Shown piece by piece: positions 45,375 to 58,448 of a stretch of DNA of 64,000 bases. Location: NCBI GenBank assembly GCA_963402885.1, contig OY727094.1, forward strand, positions 13,766,501 to 13,830,500. The letters are read 5' to 3'. The notes under the pieces are model-generated. The model was not told the DNA's origin. It did not search any database and was given only the letters and a program-made list of their open reading frames with translations. The DNA comes from Antedon bifida (Eukaryota > Echinodermata > Crinoidea > Comatulida > Antedonidae). The position numbers were made by a program, and so were the translations under genes. Position 1 is the stretch's first letter. The number at the start of each line of letters is the position of its first letter.

Positions 45375-45495
45375 GGAATGATACTATGTTATGGAATGAA
45401 TCTACAAGGCATAGTATTATGCGCTGTTTAAACACTGTATTCATGTTGGATAAGGTATTCAGATTAAGGTGTATGTATATTCAGATGAGTAGTGT
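45375..45495. repeat. direct repeat flanking copy 5, right
   Basis: Partner of 43130-43275; shares ttggataaggtattcag and attaaggtgta. Confidence 0.7.
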
Positions 45496-45499
45496 AAAT

Positions 45500-47260
45500 C
45501 CCATATTATTTTTTTTAAGCAATTTAATAATTATAGAAACTACTAATTTATTTTGTTCAGTTTTGTTTAGAAATATATGTTTGATGTTCTTCTGAATTCA
45601 GTTTTGTGAGCATAAAATAATATCATGACTTGTTTTTGTATGCAATGTGTGACAATGCTCTATTAACACATGTACCCAATTAATGAAAAGGGCGTTGCAA
45701 ACTACAGAAAGCCACTAATCTCTTTTCTGTATTGACATCATGCTCTTATACTCTTTCATTGTTTTATACACGATGTTAAATGCACTAGGGTTCTAGCAAT
45801 GTCTTTTTTTTTCTCTTTTGTGGCTTGAACCAGCACTTTTGTTCATTCATTCAATGACATGATTAATACAAGTTAATCAGTAATATGTAATACAGTAGTT
45901 GTTATAAATCTACAATCTTCATAATCTATTTGATCATTGTTGTCAAATATAATCCTCTTGTCATTGTTGTATATCGTTATCCATATAATATTCAAAATAA
46001 AGACCAAAAATCATTCATTCACAACAAGACACAATTCAATCCGCAATGTTTGTTGTTGTTCTAAATATTGCATCTTTATAATCTGTTTAAATTGTTATTA
46101 TCCAATATAATTCTCCCTTTTCTTTCTTTTTTTGTGTATTCTTTAACCTTTTTATCCATGTATAATAATGTGTATATAAACATTAAAAACAGCTGTAATT
46201 ATTAAAAAAAAGCATTATATAATATAAACATTAAAAAGGCGTTAGCATTATAGGAATGCTAAATTTTGTAAGTCATTGATAATCAACTTAAATAGTATCC
46301 AGAAGTTTTTGCACACTGGCTGAATATTTAATTCAGATGGTATCGTAATATCAGGTATAGTATAGAGTCGGGGCCTATCATCACAATCACCATGGATATG
46401 TGACTTAGTAACACATATTATTTTAACTTTGAAAGAATCAAATGGAGCTCAGGAGGCCATGCTTTATTTATAATACAAAAAAAAGGATTTTATCTCTGTC
46501 CACAGCTTTACAGACTGACACGTCTCAAACTTTTGGGATTCATTAAAAAATAAAAGATAGAACCTTGATAATATAAGTTATAATATAATAATAATAATAA
46601 ATCATTTTTGTAATAGAGCTTGTTCATAAACATAATGTGTGCATAAAACATATGCAAAATAAAATCTAAAAATGACCACAAAAGATTACAACAGGAAAAA
46701 TTGATTAATAGATTATTACAATTTAAAGAAGTTAATAATAACACATACATGTAAATATTTGTTTTCATACTCTATAAAGAGTTGTAAATAAATTTTGAAA
46801 TATCGTTGATATGAATAAACTATTTGATTTGTTTTCTTAATAGTTAATAGTAATTTATAAATTCATTTCATTTCAAGTAACATTTATTACTTCTTCTTTC
46901 AAATAAAACGTTAACATTTGACAAAAATAAATAATTAAAATAAATAATAAATATACTTCTGCTTAAAAAAAAAAAACTTTATCAAATTTTAAAAAAATGC
47001 TAAAAAGAAGAGGCTAAAGCCCTAGAAGTTATACATCAATTGGATTACTCCAAATTGACACTTGTGGTAGGCAAGCCAGGTACAATAAATGTAAAAAATT
47101 GTGTGTAATGAAAAAAAAAAGAACAAAACACACACAAACAAAAAAACAAACAGGAAGCATAAAGACAATAAATGGTAATTATTGTAATTTAGTATAGCCA
47201 TGGGGCAGAGGAGATGAAAAACGGCCAACAATTTAATCATTTAATAAAATATACAGTAAC
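45500..47260. other. intronic/intergenic stretch without recognised gene
   Basis: Very AT-rich. No exon, RNA or transposon coding sequence was recognised. Confidence 0.5.
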
Positions 47261-49635
47261 TAGAAATTGCGAGATGCCGTTAGCACCCGTTGAAAAATAC
47301 AATAACAAAGATATAAAACCTACACTAATAAGAGCCATGTCTGTAAGAATCAAAGAAATATCAAAAATAGTGGCAGACTAAAAAAAATGGATTTCTTTCA
47401 AATTTTGCACATGTGTTAAGAGAAATCAAATATGAAGTTTTTTTTTTCACACATGTATTTCCATGGCAACGGCCAAATTTGAGTTTATGCAGTTTGTTAG
47501 TTTGTTTTTTTACGAAAGAGGCAGAATATTATATTTTTACAAATTTATATCTATTTTTTATAATGGAAAAAAGGGATTTTATATATTTAAACACATTACA
47601 GCCTCTAATATACCTATTATCATGATGGATTATTTATACTTTATAGTGCATTATATCGGACGCTTAATGATCTCCTAGTTTTTTTTCACAGCATTACTTG
47701 CGTGGATATCACAATACATTGCATATTTTGAACTATCATTTGCGATTATAATCTTAATTAGAGAAAGAACCAATCATTTAATGATAATCCATTTCGAGTA
47801 TATGAAAGATGATACCTGTAGTACTTTCACTTTCCAAAAATTAAGAGCGTATCAAAAGGGATGGTTTGGGATTCATCTGAATCTTTTTTTTTTTTTTTGG
47901 TCTTTTGTGAGTTCGTCCCACTTTTATTATCATACTCTGTTATGAATATTATATTTTTTAAGCATATTTTTTCCTTTCGTTTAAAGTTACAATGTTAAAA
48001 GTAATAAAAACATTGCATTCGTTATTTTACATTTAAAAAAAAAGTAATTTAAATATATAAAACAATTAACAAAATGCCAATAAAAGACGATAAAAATTGA
48101 TTAAAAACGTACTTTTGACAGTTGTCATTATTCTATAAAGCTCGTGTTCGTGTTCGGGTAGAGAGGCTATAAACTCAGGGGAGGAATATAAAATACCCTC
48201 CCTTTTCACCAAGACAAAAATGAATGAGATGAGTAAGAAGAATGCAAAAGTTTGAAAATAAGATATTTAGAATGGATAGCATGGAATGATCTATTTAATG
48301 AAAACCGTAAGGTTAGAGTCCATACACTGTGCAAGTCCAAAATAGTATTTTGGCTCTGTGTGTATGTGAGACGCTTTATACCTGGATGTAAAACTTCGAA
48401 ATCGGAACAGTTTGCTTGATATGCAGATTTTTCTTAACCTTTAGACCACTGGGGTTTTTATGGTATTTTTCAACTTCGATTGGATAGCGAATCTTTTTCA
48501 TCCTCGTCGTATTACAGAGGAGCATAGATATATGTTTATAACTATCAAAACGTACTAAAAAAGTCTAACAGTTTTTCTGTTACGTTAGCTCATTTTTGTT
48601 CAGCTTTGATAAAGTTACATGCGTTTTCATATTTGATTAAATTGGAAAGTTCCGTTTTGTATACGTTCCATATTGTTTGTGAAACATTTTCTTCCTTTAA
48701 TAAATTATTATAGGTAAAACATGACTTATTAATACAAAAATAGAAAATAGTTCATTTATGAGTTTGCAGTTAGTATTTAATGTAACAATGTTTTATATCC
48801 AACTGGAAAATTGATGGCATGTTTCGTTTGCAGGGAAACACGTTACAATCATTAAATCAAACTTTCTCCAGACTGGTTGGATTGTTTTACAAAGAAATAT
48901 CATATGTTTTTCATTTTCTATTTCAGTTTTACCTTTTTTGCATAGGTCAGTTTCCACTATCTTCCATAATTTCAGCTTCCACTATCTTCCATAATTTCAG
49001 CTTTACACTACATGCTAGAATTCTGTGCACCAGCTTGAAATTAAATCATTATTTAATTCATCTGAATTTTATCAACATTTTTCATTTTTCCCTTTCATCC
49101 GCCGCCACCCACCGCTTCCCCCACTGCCAATGGGGAGGAGGAGCCGTTTTGATCCCCTCTGAATCCATCTGGCCTCCACATCGTACCGATGTGTGAAGTT
49201 TATGAGCCAATAAACGTCATCCATGAAGATTCTTTAAATTCGAAGTCATCTTCCAAAATTTTGGGTATTCTAAAGTTAAAGTATTTTCCCGTTTTTCCAT
49301 TCACATTTCACTAAATAAAAGTGTGATGTAAGATTCGCGACAACACAACATATTACCCAATTCTCCTTTTTATAAGACGTGACATATTAAATACATTCTA
49401 ATATAAAGTTTTTTGGTGGAGAGTAGTCCTACAATCATAATTATCATTGGACATTTTATACACAAAAGCATCTCATAAATGATCGGTTCACCTCCACGGC
49501 CTGAAAGTTCTCATTTGGGACGAGAAAGTAAAGCCCAGAACAAAAGTTTTATATGCATTTTCAAATATTTTTCGTTATTCGAGTACGACTGTTTATTTTG
49601 GTCAGAAGAAAAGATTGATGCATTTAAACAATATT

Positions 49636-49762
49636 TAACAAGGCCATATACATGGCTGCAGTTGCGTGCTAAAATTTGAGTTAGTGTTTACCAACCGACC
49701 GACTGACCATCTGACCGACCGACATAGTTAGCTGTAGAGTCGCGTTGCACACGCCTACTAAA
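49636..49762. repeat. dispersed repeat, copy 2 of 2, inside the 3.6-kb element
   Basis: Shares aacaaggccatatacatgg and ctgcagttgcgtgct with 13640-13722. It carries an extra accgaccgac tract. Nested in the spacer of the inverted-repeat element. Confidence 0.6.
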
Positions 49763-49784
49763 AAAGTTTGGGAGAATTAACACA

Positions 49785-49925
49785 TTAGTTTAATTCAACC
49801 TAAACCCCATTGACTGGCAGCCAATTTGACTATTTTTTTCTTTAAATTACTTTAAAATGACTTACTCAACAAAGAACTGTTTAAGAATTATTTATTCAGG
49901 AAGACAATATATCTTTCAGAGAAAA
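49785..49925. repeat. dispersed repeat family, copy 3 of 3
   Basis: ccattgactggcagccaat, tttctttaaattac and caggaagacaatatat match 37410-37590 and 12180-12365. The middle portion is deleted here. Confidence 0.55.
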
Positions 49926-50839
49926 TCAGTTTTGTGTCCCGATAGTCATCATCGGTCGGTGGGTTACGATAGCTGTGTAAAATAATAACACAGTGTTCTC
50001 TCGAAAATTAGAATACTATATCCGTCAGACGTCTTCTAACTTTATATAGAAAATCTTCGGGGGAGGATTACATTTTCTAAAACACGAAATTGTCTCACAC
50101 ATTATACGATATGGATGTTAATAGACAATTCAAAGAAAATTTAACAAAAATGAGAAAATATTTCAGACGACTTTATTCATTTCATCTTTATATATCGTAT
50201 ACGCGAAATGGATTGTCATTTAAATGATTCTTACTCTATAATTAACATTGATTATAATGGCGAATGACAGTTCAAAATATGCAATGCAATGTGATATTCA
50301 CGCAAGTAATGCAGTTAAAAAAAAGAGAATGTCCCGAATAAAACCAGATAACTAGGAGATCATTACGTGTTAGCAGATATTCAATATGCAGATAATCCAT
50401 CATGATGGAATACTGGAGGTTGTAATGGGTTTAAATATATAAAATCCTTATTTTCCATGATAAAAATTAGACATAAATTAGAAAAGTATATTCTGCCACT
50501 TGCATTTAAAAAAAAGAGGCAATAAACTAACAAACCGCATCAGGTTTTGTATTATAATCTTATATTTAATTCATTGAGGTACAGTTAAAATTGTTCGATA
50601 AAAATATGACGGGTGAGGGCGCACTTTATTATATGGAATATTGTATTTGAACATTTTTAAACATATATCTGTAAATATTTTAGTTTATACTTTGGTTTTC
50701 TTTATATGTTATGTATTTTATTATATAATTTATTGTAAACTATACTTAAATTATTGTATAAACTGTTAATGTCGTAGGTTTTATAGCTTTGTTATTGTAT
50801 TATTCAACTGGCGGTAACGGCATCTCCTAATTTCAGTCA

Positions 50840-52216
50840 CGCTTCGTACGCATTTGCTGTACACAATAATACAACATGAGGCGGTTATAAATTGGGTATA
50901 AAAGTCTAATTTTCTGAAGACGTAACATCAAGAAATGTTATTACCAATATACACAGGACCTACGGATGAAATTTTGTTAGGGTAAGTTCTTATACCATGG
51001 TGAGGGTGATTTTTGACCAGACTAATATCCCAAATAAAAATTTGAAGTTGCATAAAAACACAAGAAACGTTTTATTACATATATGTAGTCATAAATATAT
51101 ATTTATTTAGTCATAATAAATATAATATAGAAAATAGAATATTACAAATGAATAATCAACAATTGTAATTAATCATTCAATATATCTGAAGAAAGAACAA
51201 TGATTAATTTTAAAATGTCGAGCGGCGTTTTTTGTAAGAAATATTTCTTGTTTAATGTAACTTAAAATATGAAATCAAAAGAGCAATGGATTAGAATGTT
51301 ACAAACTGTGTAGATCTACTCTCCTTGAATTGTACAATAGAAATGAGTTCTGTATTTTAGCAGTAAGTAGCTGAATGAACTTAATGATCCACACGGTGAA
51401 TACAGGCATACTGCAATTATACTGATTTTACATGTGTGACAATCATGATTACAATGTTGATGTGATGACTAACCTATCTAGAAGAACCTTGTGAATTCAT
51501 TTTGAGAAGAGTTTTAACTAACTATAGACAAGATAGATGGAGGTTAAGATACTTCAGTTCAGTAGAATAAATAATACACCCACCCTGGAAATTAAAAATC
51601 AAGAACATTTAACTGATACATTCAATCAACTGCAGGTGGTACCAACTTTACCACCATTCACCTGATACTAAGCACCAAAAGGGCAAAATGTATGTAAGCT
51701 AAAAAGGAAGAAGAGCAACATTTTAGGTTCAAGTAGTAATTAGTGGTTCAGTCTATAATACTACACTATATTATTTAGTAGCAACTTCAATAGCAATGCC
51801 TCTATTAAAACAAAACCATCTCCAACGACCCAAATAGTTCGATGTAGCCTGCCATACAGTATTGCCTTAAATTTAGTATAATCGCTTTTTTAAATTGCCA
51901 GTTTGACTGTCCGATGCACTCAGTCTGAAGTAGGCTCAAACAGTCACAGGTTGTCTAATTAATAAGTAGTTTATTGCACTTGTTTATCAAAAAAGAGAAA
52001 CAGAAATATTGCTTATTAAATTAAATAAATTCAAGAATCAATATAAAACAATGTTAAATCATTAAGGCACAATTTATATTGTAAAACGACAGAAACACAT
52101 CCAAACGTGTTATGGCAATCCGCTGAAACGCATTTGAGAAAGGCTGGTTGGAAGCTGGCCATTTGAGACTGTATATTCCGTTTGGTAGTTGACTGTATGA
52201 CTGCAGTACATACATT
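50840..52216. other. stretch without recognised gene
   Basis: AT-rich noncoding sequence; nothing recognised beyond short A/T tracts. Confidence 0.5.
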
Positions 52217-52418
52217 ATGATCGCGATATAAATAAAATTAATTTTATTTATTTATTTAAAAATTGGTATCAAATATACAAATATTTTGTTCACGTAATCC
52301 TGGGGATTCTCCACCACAACAACATCCCCGGATTACATGAACAATGCTTTGTATTTTGATATCAATTTTTACAGTTTGTGATTAATTAAATTTATTTTAT
52401 TCAAATCGCGAAATCAAA
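52217..52418. repeat. long imperfect palindrome (about 90-bp arms)
   Basis: The left arm (tcgcgatataaataaaatt ... gttcacgtaatcctggggat) and right arm (atccccggattacatgaac ... attttattcaaatcgcga) are inverted copies with a loop of about 13 bp (52309-52321). A third, single arm appears at 52530-52592 (acgtgaacaaaatgtttg ... aaatcgcga). Probably a small hairpin-type MITE; transcripts would fold into a long hairpin. Confidence 0.8.
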
Positions 52419-53329
52419 TTCCATGTGTTCAATACTGGCCATTACTCAAGCTTCCAAGAGACGGTACTGTGTCAAGCGCATGTTTTCTCGCTCAACTCAT
52501 TTTTTTAAAATGGTGGGAAATTCCAAGAATTTACGTGAACAAAATGTTTGTATATTTTGATATCGAATTTTAAATAAATTCAAATCGCGAACATGATGTG
52601 CATACTGTAAAAAAGAAAGCCAAATGAAGGTAAGTTATTATGATACAAGATGCATTTTTGGATTAAGAAACAGTTATATAGGACAAGCCAATTGTCTGCA
52701 GATAACAACAAGCAAAAGCAAAGCTGTGATACTATTGTGTTAGTTAGTGATTAGGGGACCTATTTGGCTGTATAATTGTGCCATTTCTTATAAAGTATCA
52801 TGCATCATGTTAATAAGTTACAATACAAATCCGAGTGAATATTCCACTTGTTATGTACATGAATGATGCTTTATTGTCTGAAAGAATTACTAAAAAGAAA
52901 GTCCAAATGTTTACCAATTCTATTTGCGAATAAGGACCATGGGTTACTCTTCAGGCCAGCTGCTTCAAACACATGATTCATACGTCAATGTTTATTAAGC
53001 AAAGGGAAACTGTCTGAATACTTCCACTATCGTAATAAGGTTAACTGTATAGGCTAAATCTCTTTGCAATTTCTACCCCAGAAATGTTGATCAGCTTTTC
53101 CAAAGTGACAAGTGTTCCATGGTGAGGTCGTACCAAACACCTATCAACCTTGATGGTGCTCACTCATCGTTTACAAATATCGGCAATAACTTCTGCAAAG
53201 GTGACAAGCAGGAATTGAATGTATGAGTGTATAAACCTGTGTCTGTGTTTGAAGATCTCAACCCTGTGTGTCACTATGGTCATGAAAGCCATGTTACAGA
53301 TTCATTCATTATTTCACCTACTCTAAAGT

Positions 53330-53640
53330 AGAACCAAAATAAAACCGAAAGCAATTCGGATGCACCAAAGGTGTATTAACAATTGATGCTCTTAAGTTTC
53401 ATTATTGAACAAATGGTTTGAAGACACTGCTAATAATATGGAGAGCCGTGTCATGCTGCTTGATTATAAAAAGATTTTCAACCTAATTGATCACAACGTC
53501 TTAGTCGAAAAACTTCGCACATTTATAGATGTAGATGAAATATTTAGTCAAAATTGACCATCATCTATTGTCCTTGGCATCACTTAATGGAGGGGTTTAT
53601 CGTCTATTTTAAATTAATGATTTACCAGTGTATATTCCAC
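53330..53640 (+). pseudogene. degraded LINE reverse transcriptase fragment
   Basis: The plus strand reads, across frames, FGCTKGVLTIDALS, then VMLLDYKKIFNLIDHNVLVE. This is the RT palm A motif region, where LLDYSKAFD is usual; here the second catalytic-region residue pattern is altered to KKIFN. A later INDLP-like word follows near 53615. It is a decayed non-LTR retroelement on the opposite strand from the gene. Confidence 0.6.
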
Positions 53641-54039
53641 TTGTTATGTACATGCATGATGCTTTATTGACCAAATGTTTACCGATTTTATTTGCAAATG
53701 CGAACAATAAAATGATCTTTAACAAAAAGAAAATAGTCGAGATATACTGGTCAGTTGTAAGCATAAAAAAAATGATTAGGTCATTAGGACCTGTCATGGC
53801 AATCCCATGTGAATAATTGTAGTCAGCAAAATATGAAAATCGGATTATTGCAAAGGTTCAAAATTTGATGTTAACAAAGATGGCAGCCATTTTTTTTAAA
53901 TACTTGTAACTGCTTGTCGTAGACAGCTGTATCTGGTGTCAAATTATTCAAAATATATATGTTTGCTAAGTATCAGGTGCTGCTTTTACAGATTTTTTCG
54001 AGATCTTTTTCAACTTTCGTAAGTCCTTGATTGTGTGTC

Positions 54040-54760
54040 GATAATTTTGACATTTTCTTTGCTGCATTGATCTAGGCAATTCCTATTGTTGATAATATGT
54101 TTGTATTTATGTGAATTTTTATCCCTACCCATATGTTCTTGAATCCTTGTCTTTAGATAGACGATCAAAAGGAATGAATAAATTAGATAATATTGGTGCT
54201 AGTGGCGAACCCATACTTACACCATAGATTTGTTGATAATATGCATTATCATTGTAAACGAAATGAGTGGTTGAATTAATTTGCTTAAATGCTTTGTTAT
54301 TATAGTTATTTGTTCCTATTCAAGAGATGATTGGTCTTGTTTTTGGTGATCCATCACTGTCAAAGTCCATGTGAGTTTTGGTAAACCATAATAATCTTGC
54401 GGGTGCGAACATTTTGGGTAGATATCTTTTTAGGTCGCTTCATCTAACTCGCCTGTTTTGTACTAGTTTCGTAAGAATTGTTGTAAAGATCCCTCTCTTT
54501 TGATTCTAGAGTCTAATACATGGAGTTTTGTAAATTTTGTTGGGTCGTCAATAATTCTGTACATTGCTCGATAATCATAATGTTAACTTTGGCGCCTTTA
54601 TTCGTTCTAATTATAATAATATCTTTGTTTTTCTTTAAACCAATTGAGGCCTTAATCGTGTCCATGTCCTTTCTTGATGGTTTGTAGGTATTATTAAACA
54701 TGTGTGTGCAATCTTCTGCCTTGTTGTTATCAATAATTTCTTGTAGCATTTATAACCGAT
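54040..54760 (-). pseudogene. Penelope-like reverse transcriptase fragment
   Basis: The minus strand reads RKDMDTIKASIGLKKNKDII and IIRTNKGAKVNIM (the 'D.vi..aDKG..v' motif), then DYYGLPKLTW, KTRPIIS and QIYGVSMGSPLAPILSNLF. The last is the Penelope RT box (G-x-x-MGSPLxP). The pieces are in several frames with stops. It is separate from the GIY-YIG fragment at 4.5 kb and in the opposite orientation. Confidence 0.72.
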
Positions 54761-55722
54761 CAATTTAAAGCAAGCAAATTACTGTTTTGTTTTAAGATAG
54801 GAGGCCTATTGTACATTGTATTGTATATTGTATGGACAAAAAAATGCATTTTGAAAAACAATTGTTTTTTTCCTGCCAAATTGCAGGCCATATTGGATTC
54901 TGTCATGACGATGTCATTGTATTGACTTGATTCATCAACTACTATGAGATGTAAAAAGTAAACCTCTGCTAATTTTAATCATCATAACACAACTCCAAGT
55001 AACAAACCGTGAATTGGTTTTCCATATCTCCTATATATAGGAGTGAGTGAGTGGACATTTGTATATTGTAAACAATGTACTACTACAGTAATGGATTTAA
55101 TATTTCATATGAAAGAAACAAAAAACATGCAGTGCAACCTACTACTACAAGAAATACTTTGCCTCATCAACGACCAAATAACCTACAATTCAAATACTAA
55201 ATAGAAATGTTATAGTTGATATCATGTAAAAAGTCAAGAAAAATATGCATTATGCCTGCAGAAATGCAGTGCAACCTACTACATAAGACCAAAAAATGTG
55301 TACAATTCAAATACTAAAATGGTGCTATCCTGTACATAAATGCACAAGTCAGATTTAATAATTTAACAAATTTATAAAAAAAGAGACAGCAGGTACCAAT
55401 CCTCTGGTCATGTTGATATCTTTACCCCAACCCCATCATTCATAGACACAGTATCATGAATGCTGATAATACTATCGATTGACAGTAAGTAAATTTATGT
55501 GAACCAAAAGGTTATTTCTTAATAGGTGTTACTGCCGAAAATAAGAAAAAATATGAAGGTATTAACAAGTAGCGTCTATACCGTAATAAAATAATTACAT
55601 TCTTTAGGAATGCATTTTGTGCAATTCTGTTTCAGGAACAAGCATTTTAATCTAAAATTAATAAGTACAAAATTTAGGATTCTGATCATGAATGCGATTA
55701 CAAAAATTAATTTATGACTTAC

Positions 55723-55821
55723 ATTATTTTGTTGGTCCACTGCTGCTGCCATGTCTACCAATGTTTGGCAGACATCGACGTGACCAAAGTGTGCACCTAC
55801 ATGCAATGCTGTATCGCCATC
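55723..55821 (-). CDS. ankyrin repeat exon (most upstream found)
   Basis: A 99-nt phase 0-0 exon (acceptor gttaaatag, donor gtaagt) encodes exactly one 33-residue ankyrin repeat: DGDTALHVGAHFGHVDVC ... LVDMAAAVDQQNN. It lies 15 kb upstream of the next ankyrin exon, an intron filled with repeats. Its assignment to module A rests on strand, phase and domain type. The true 5' end of the gene was not found. Confidence 0.8.
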
Positions 55822-57095
55822 CTATTTAACATTTAAAAAATATATATATGTTAGAAAAATGCACATATTTTTGTTAATAAAAAAAAACAAAACAACAAGA
55901 ATCTTTTTACAATAATATATCACAGTTGAATAAAAGTATATCTCAAACTAGTAAGTGTACTTGCCCAAGGGCAAGTTTCAATTATAGTTTAAAACGCAGT
56001 ACAATTGCAATCAAGTAAAGTTTGATACCTCATTAATACCCCATGCTCTCCCTAATTGTGGCCATTTTTATTCACCATATGTATGGATGCATGCGAAAAC
56101 AAAAAACAGACAAACATACAAAAAGTGGTGAATTTCCACCCCTGTCATAATATTATGTTTCTCGGTTCCTGTGGTTAGATAAAGAATGTCTTAGACTAGG
56201 TCTGCTAAATTTATTAGCCAATCAAAAATCGTATAATTTTGGTGGGAAACTTTGGAGGGAAAATGTTATCCTCCTCTGAAGCCCCTAATTTGCATGTTCA
56301 GTATAAGTAGTAAAATGTTATAGATATTAGGGGAGAAGAGAAAATAAGATCATAGTAGACAGACGTATAGAGTATAGAGAAGAAAGGTTTAGACTGGTAG
56401 AAAGTTGTATTTAATACTGAGTTACAAGAAATAAAAGTTTTAGTTGAATACGGTATACTTTTTGTATGAGAAATCATTCAGTGTCAGTGTCAGTGTACGT
56501 CGCATGGATTTAAATACGCCAGAGAACGCATACGCTCGGAACCGACTCTATATATTCACTACAACCCCATTGACCACAATATTGGATCAAAGATGTTGGA
56601 TAATGTTGAAACTACATATAACATTCCTAGTACAATTGGGTCATTTTGATACCCTGTATGTATAGATGCATGCAATGGGAAAAATGTATAATTATAAACA
56701 AACTCTCTATTAGGCCTATAATAAAGATGTTATGGTTAGATTGTATTAAAGTCTCCTTTGAACATGATGCATTTGAGGAATGTGAACAATTCAGATAAAA
56801 TTAAAAAGGAACTAGAAGAGCAATGTTAAAATTAGTTGTATCAAGTTAGAAAATGAAATTGAAAAAGTTGCCAAACAATTATATATAGGGTACAAACCAT
56901 CAGATAGAAGGCCTAACATTTAGAAAAATCAGCATCTTTTCATTTGCAATACAATTATTGTTTTAAGAAATCTTTAGTATTAATTCAAATATTTAAATGT
57001 TAACATAATGAAGAATCAAGTTCAATAACTTTGTCACCAGACTAAAAGCAGGTCACATATACTACCATACTATTAATTTTCAGCCCTATGTGAGT
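55822..57095. other. stretch without recognised gene
   Basis: No exon, RNA gene or element recognised. An open frame on the plus strand at 56444-56665 has no domain and no splice or promoter support. Confidence 0.45.
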
Positions 57096-57099
57096 ATGA

Positions 57100-57490
57100 T
57101 CATACTGATGCAGCCATACTACTGTACCCACTGCACCACAAAATATAAACAGTGTGTATATTTGAATGATTTCCAGCCCTATAAGTGATTATGACCATAC
57201 TGCTGTAGTATAGGAACCCCTACCACTGTACCTACTACACCACATAAAATATAAACAGTGATTATGACCTACTGCTGTAGCTATAGGCCTACCCCTGTAC
57301 GTACTACACCACACAAAATATAAACAGTGAGTATGATCATACTGCTGTAGCTATAGACCTACCCCTGTACCTACTACACCACATAAAATATAAACAGTGA
57401 TTATGACCTACTGCTGTAGCTATAGGCCTACCCCTGTACTCGTTGCACCACACAAAATATAAACAGTGAGTATGATCATACTGCTGTTAC
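57100..57490. repeat. tandem repeat with alternating 70-bp half-units
   Basis: ataaacagtg starts at about 57147, 57251, 57320, 57391 and 57462. The last four alternate between 'attatgacctactgctg' and 'agtatgatcatactgctg', giving a dimer of about 141 bp. All units share ctactacaccaca and aaaatataaacagtg. Confidence 0.88.
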
Positions 57491-57510
57491 GCAAACTCTA
57501 ATAATCTTAA

Positions 57511-58001
57511 ATCCCCCTTCCCTACGTTTTTTAGATCTAATTTAAGGTCACAAACTATATTAAATGTAAAAATAATACTATATGGTCCTATTGCGATAAC
57601 TTTTTTCGTCTTTAAACGGTTAAAAATGTGAAAAATAAGTCGATTCTAATAATTATAGCGGCCCGCTATACATCCCAAAATGCATTGCGCGCGGATTGAT
57701 ATTTTTGTTTTTTACCTGTAATTCGCCCACTTTTCGATCGATCGTGAGGCCAAAACAAATGGAAGACTCCTAACTTTTCAGCGAAAATACCGGGTTTTCC
57801 CCAATTTGTATCAACGGAGTCTGGCAAAAATAGAAAGACAATTAATTAAGAGCTACTTAGGTAGTGCATTGTTTCTCACTTTTTATCATAATTTACCATA
57901 AAACGTACATTTAAGACAAGGAATGACATGGTTTAATGTTTTTAAAGTGATATATATGTATTATTTTCCAAAAAACGTCCAAAATTGCAGGGAAGGGGTC
58001 T
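57511..58001. mobile_element. 491-bp MITE flanked by TTAA
   Basis: The left TTAA (57507-57510) is followed by atcccccttccctac, and the right gcagggaaggggtct is followed by TTAA (58002-58005). The ends are inverted copies. A TTAA target is typical of piggyBac-type elements. No ORF. Confidence 0.7.
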
Positions 58002-58448
58002 TTAAGATAATGAAGCCTAGTGTATAGCTACAAATGAATATCAATATATTATCTACAATTGTAACTCAAAGTATTGATATGGATTGGTATGGTAAGGTCC
58101 TGGTCAAATTAATTTACAAAATTATTATTTAAAGAATATTTTAAGGCACTGTAATCAATAACTATTTAAAAGAGTACCCATGGGACTACAGAGGTGATTA
58201 CTGAGTAATAATTGCATGTAATAAGTTTGTTTGTCCCAACATTTAGTCTGTACATTTGTCTGTAGTCTATCCAATTTTTTTGTAAATTAAATCAAGCAAA
58301 TTGACCAATCAATGAATCACAATGTGATGGATTATCGGAACTGTTGCTTGTTATTGGTCAACTCACTTGAGTAGCGCCTACATTGCGTTGGCAACCAAAG
58401 CTTTAGTAAACCAAGTTTTATTTTTGGTTGACTATTATTTACTTTTAA

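Larger units (their letters stand above)
47262..50836. mobile_element. 3.6-kb element with 550-650 bp inverted repeats
   Basis: The left arm (47262 to about 47815) and right arm (about 50180 to 50836) are inverted copies. Examples are gagatgccgtta near 47270 against taacggcatctc near 50820, gcagaatatta against its inverse near 50490, and gatatcacaatacattgc against gcaatgtgatatt near 50290. The middle 2.4 kb has no transposase that I can recognise. Very long arms point to a foldback or Mutator-like non-autonomous element. Confidence 0.75.

Noticed and set aside
48819-49196. 125-codon plus-strand open frame
   Set aside because: Lies in the spacer of the inverted-repeat element; composition is Phe/Leu/Ser-rich with no domain, as expected from T-rich DNA.
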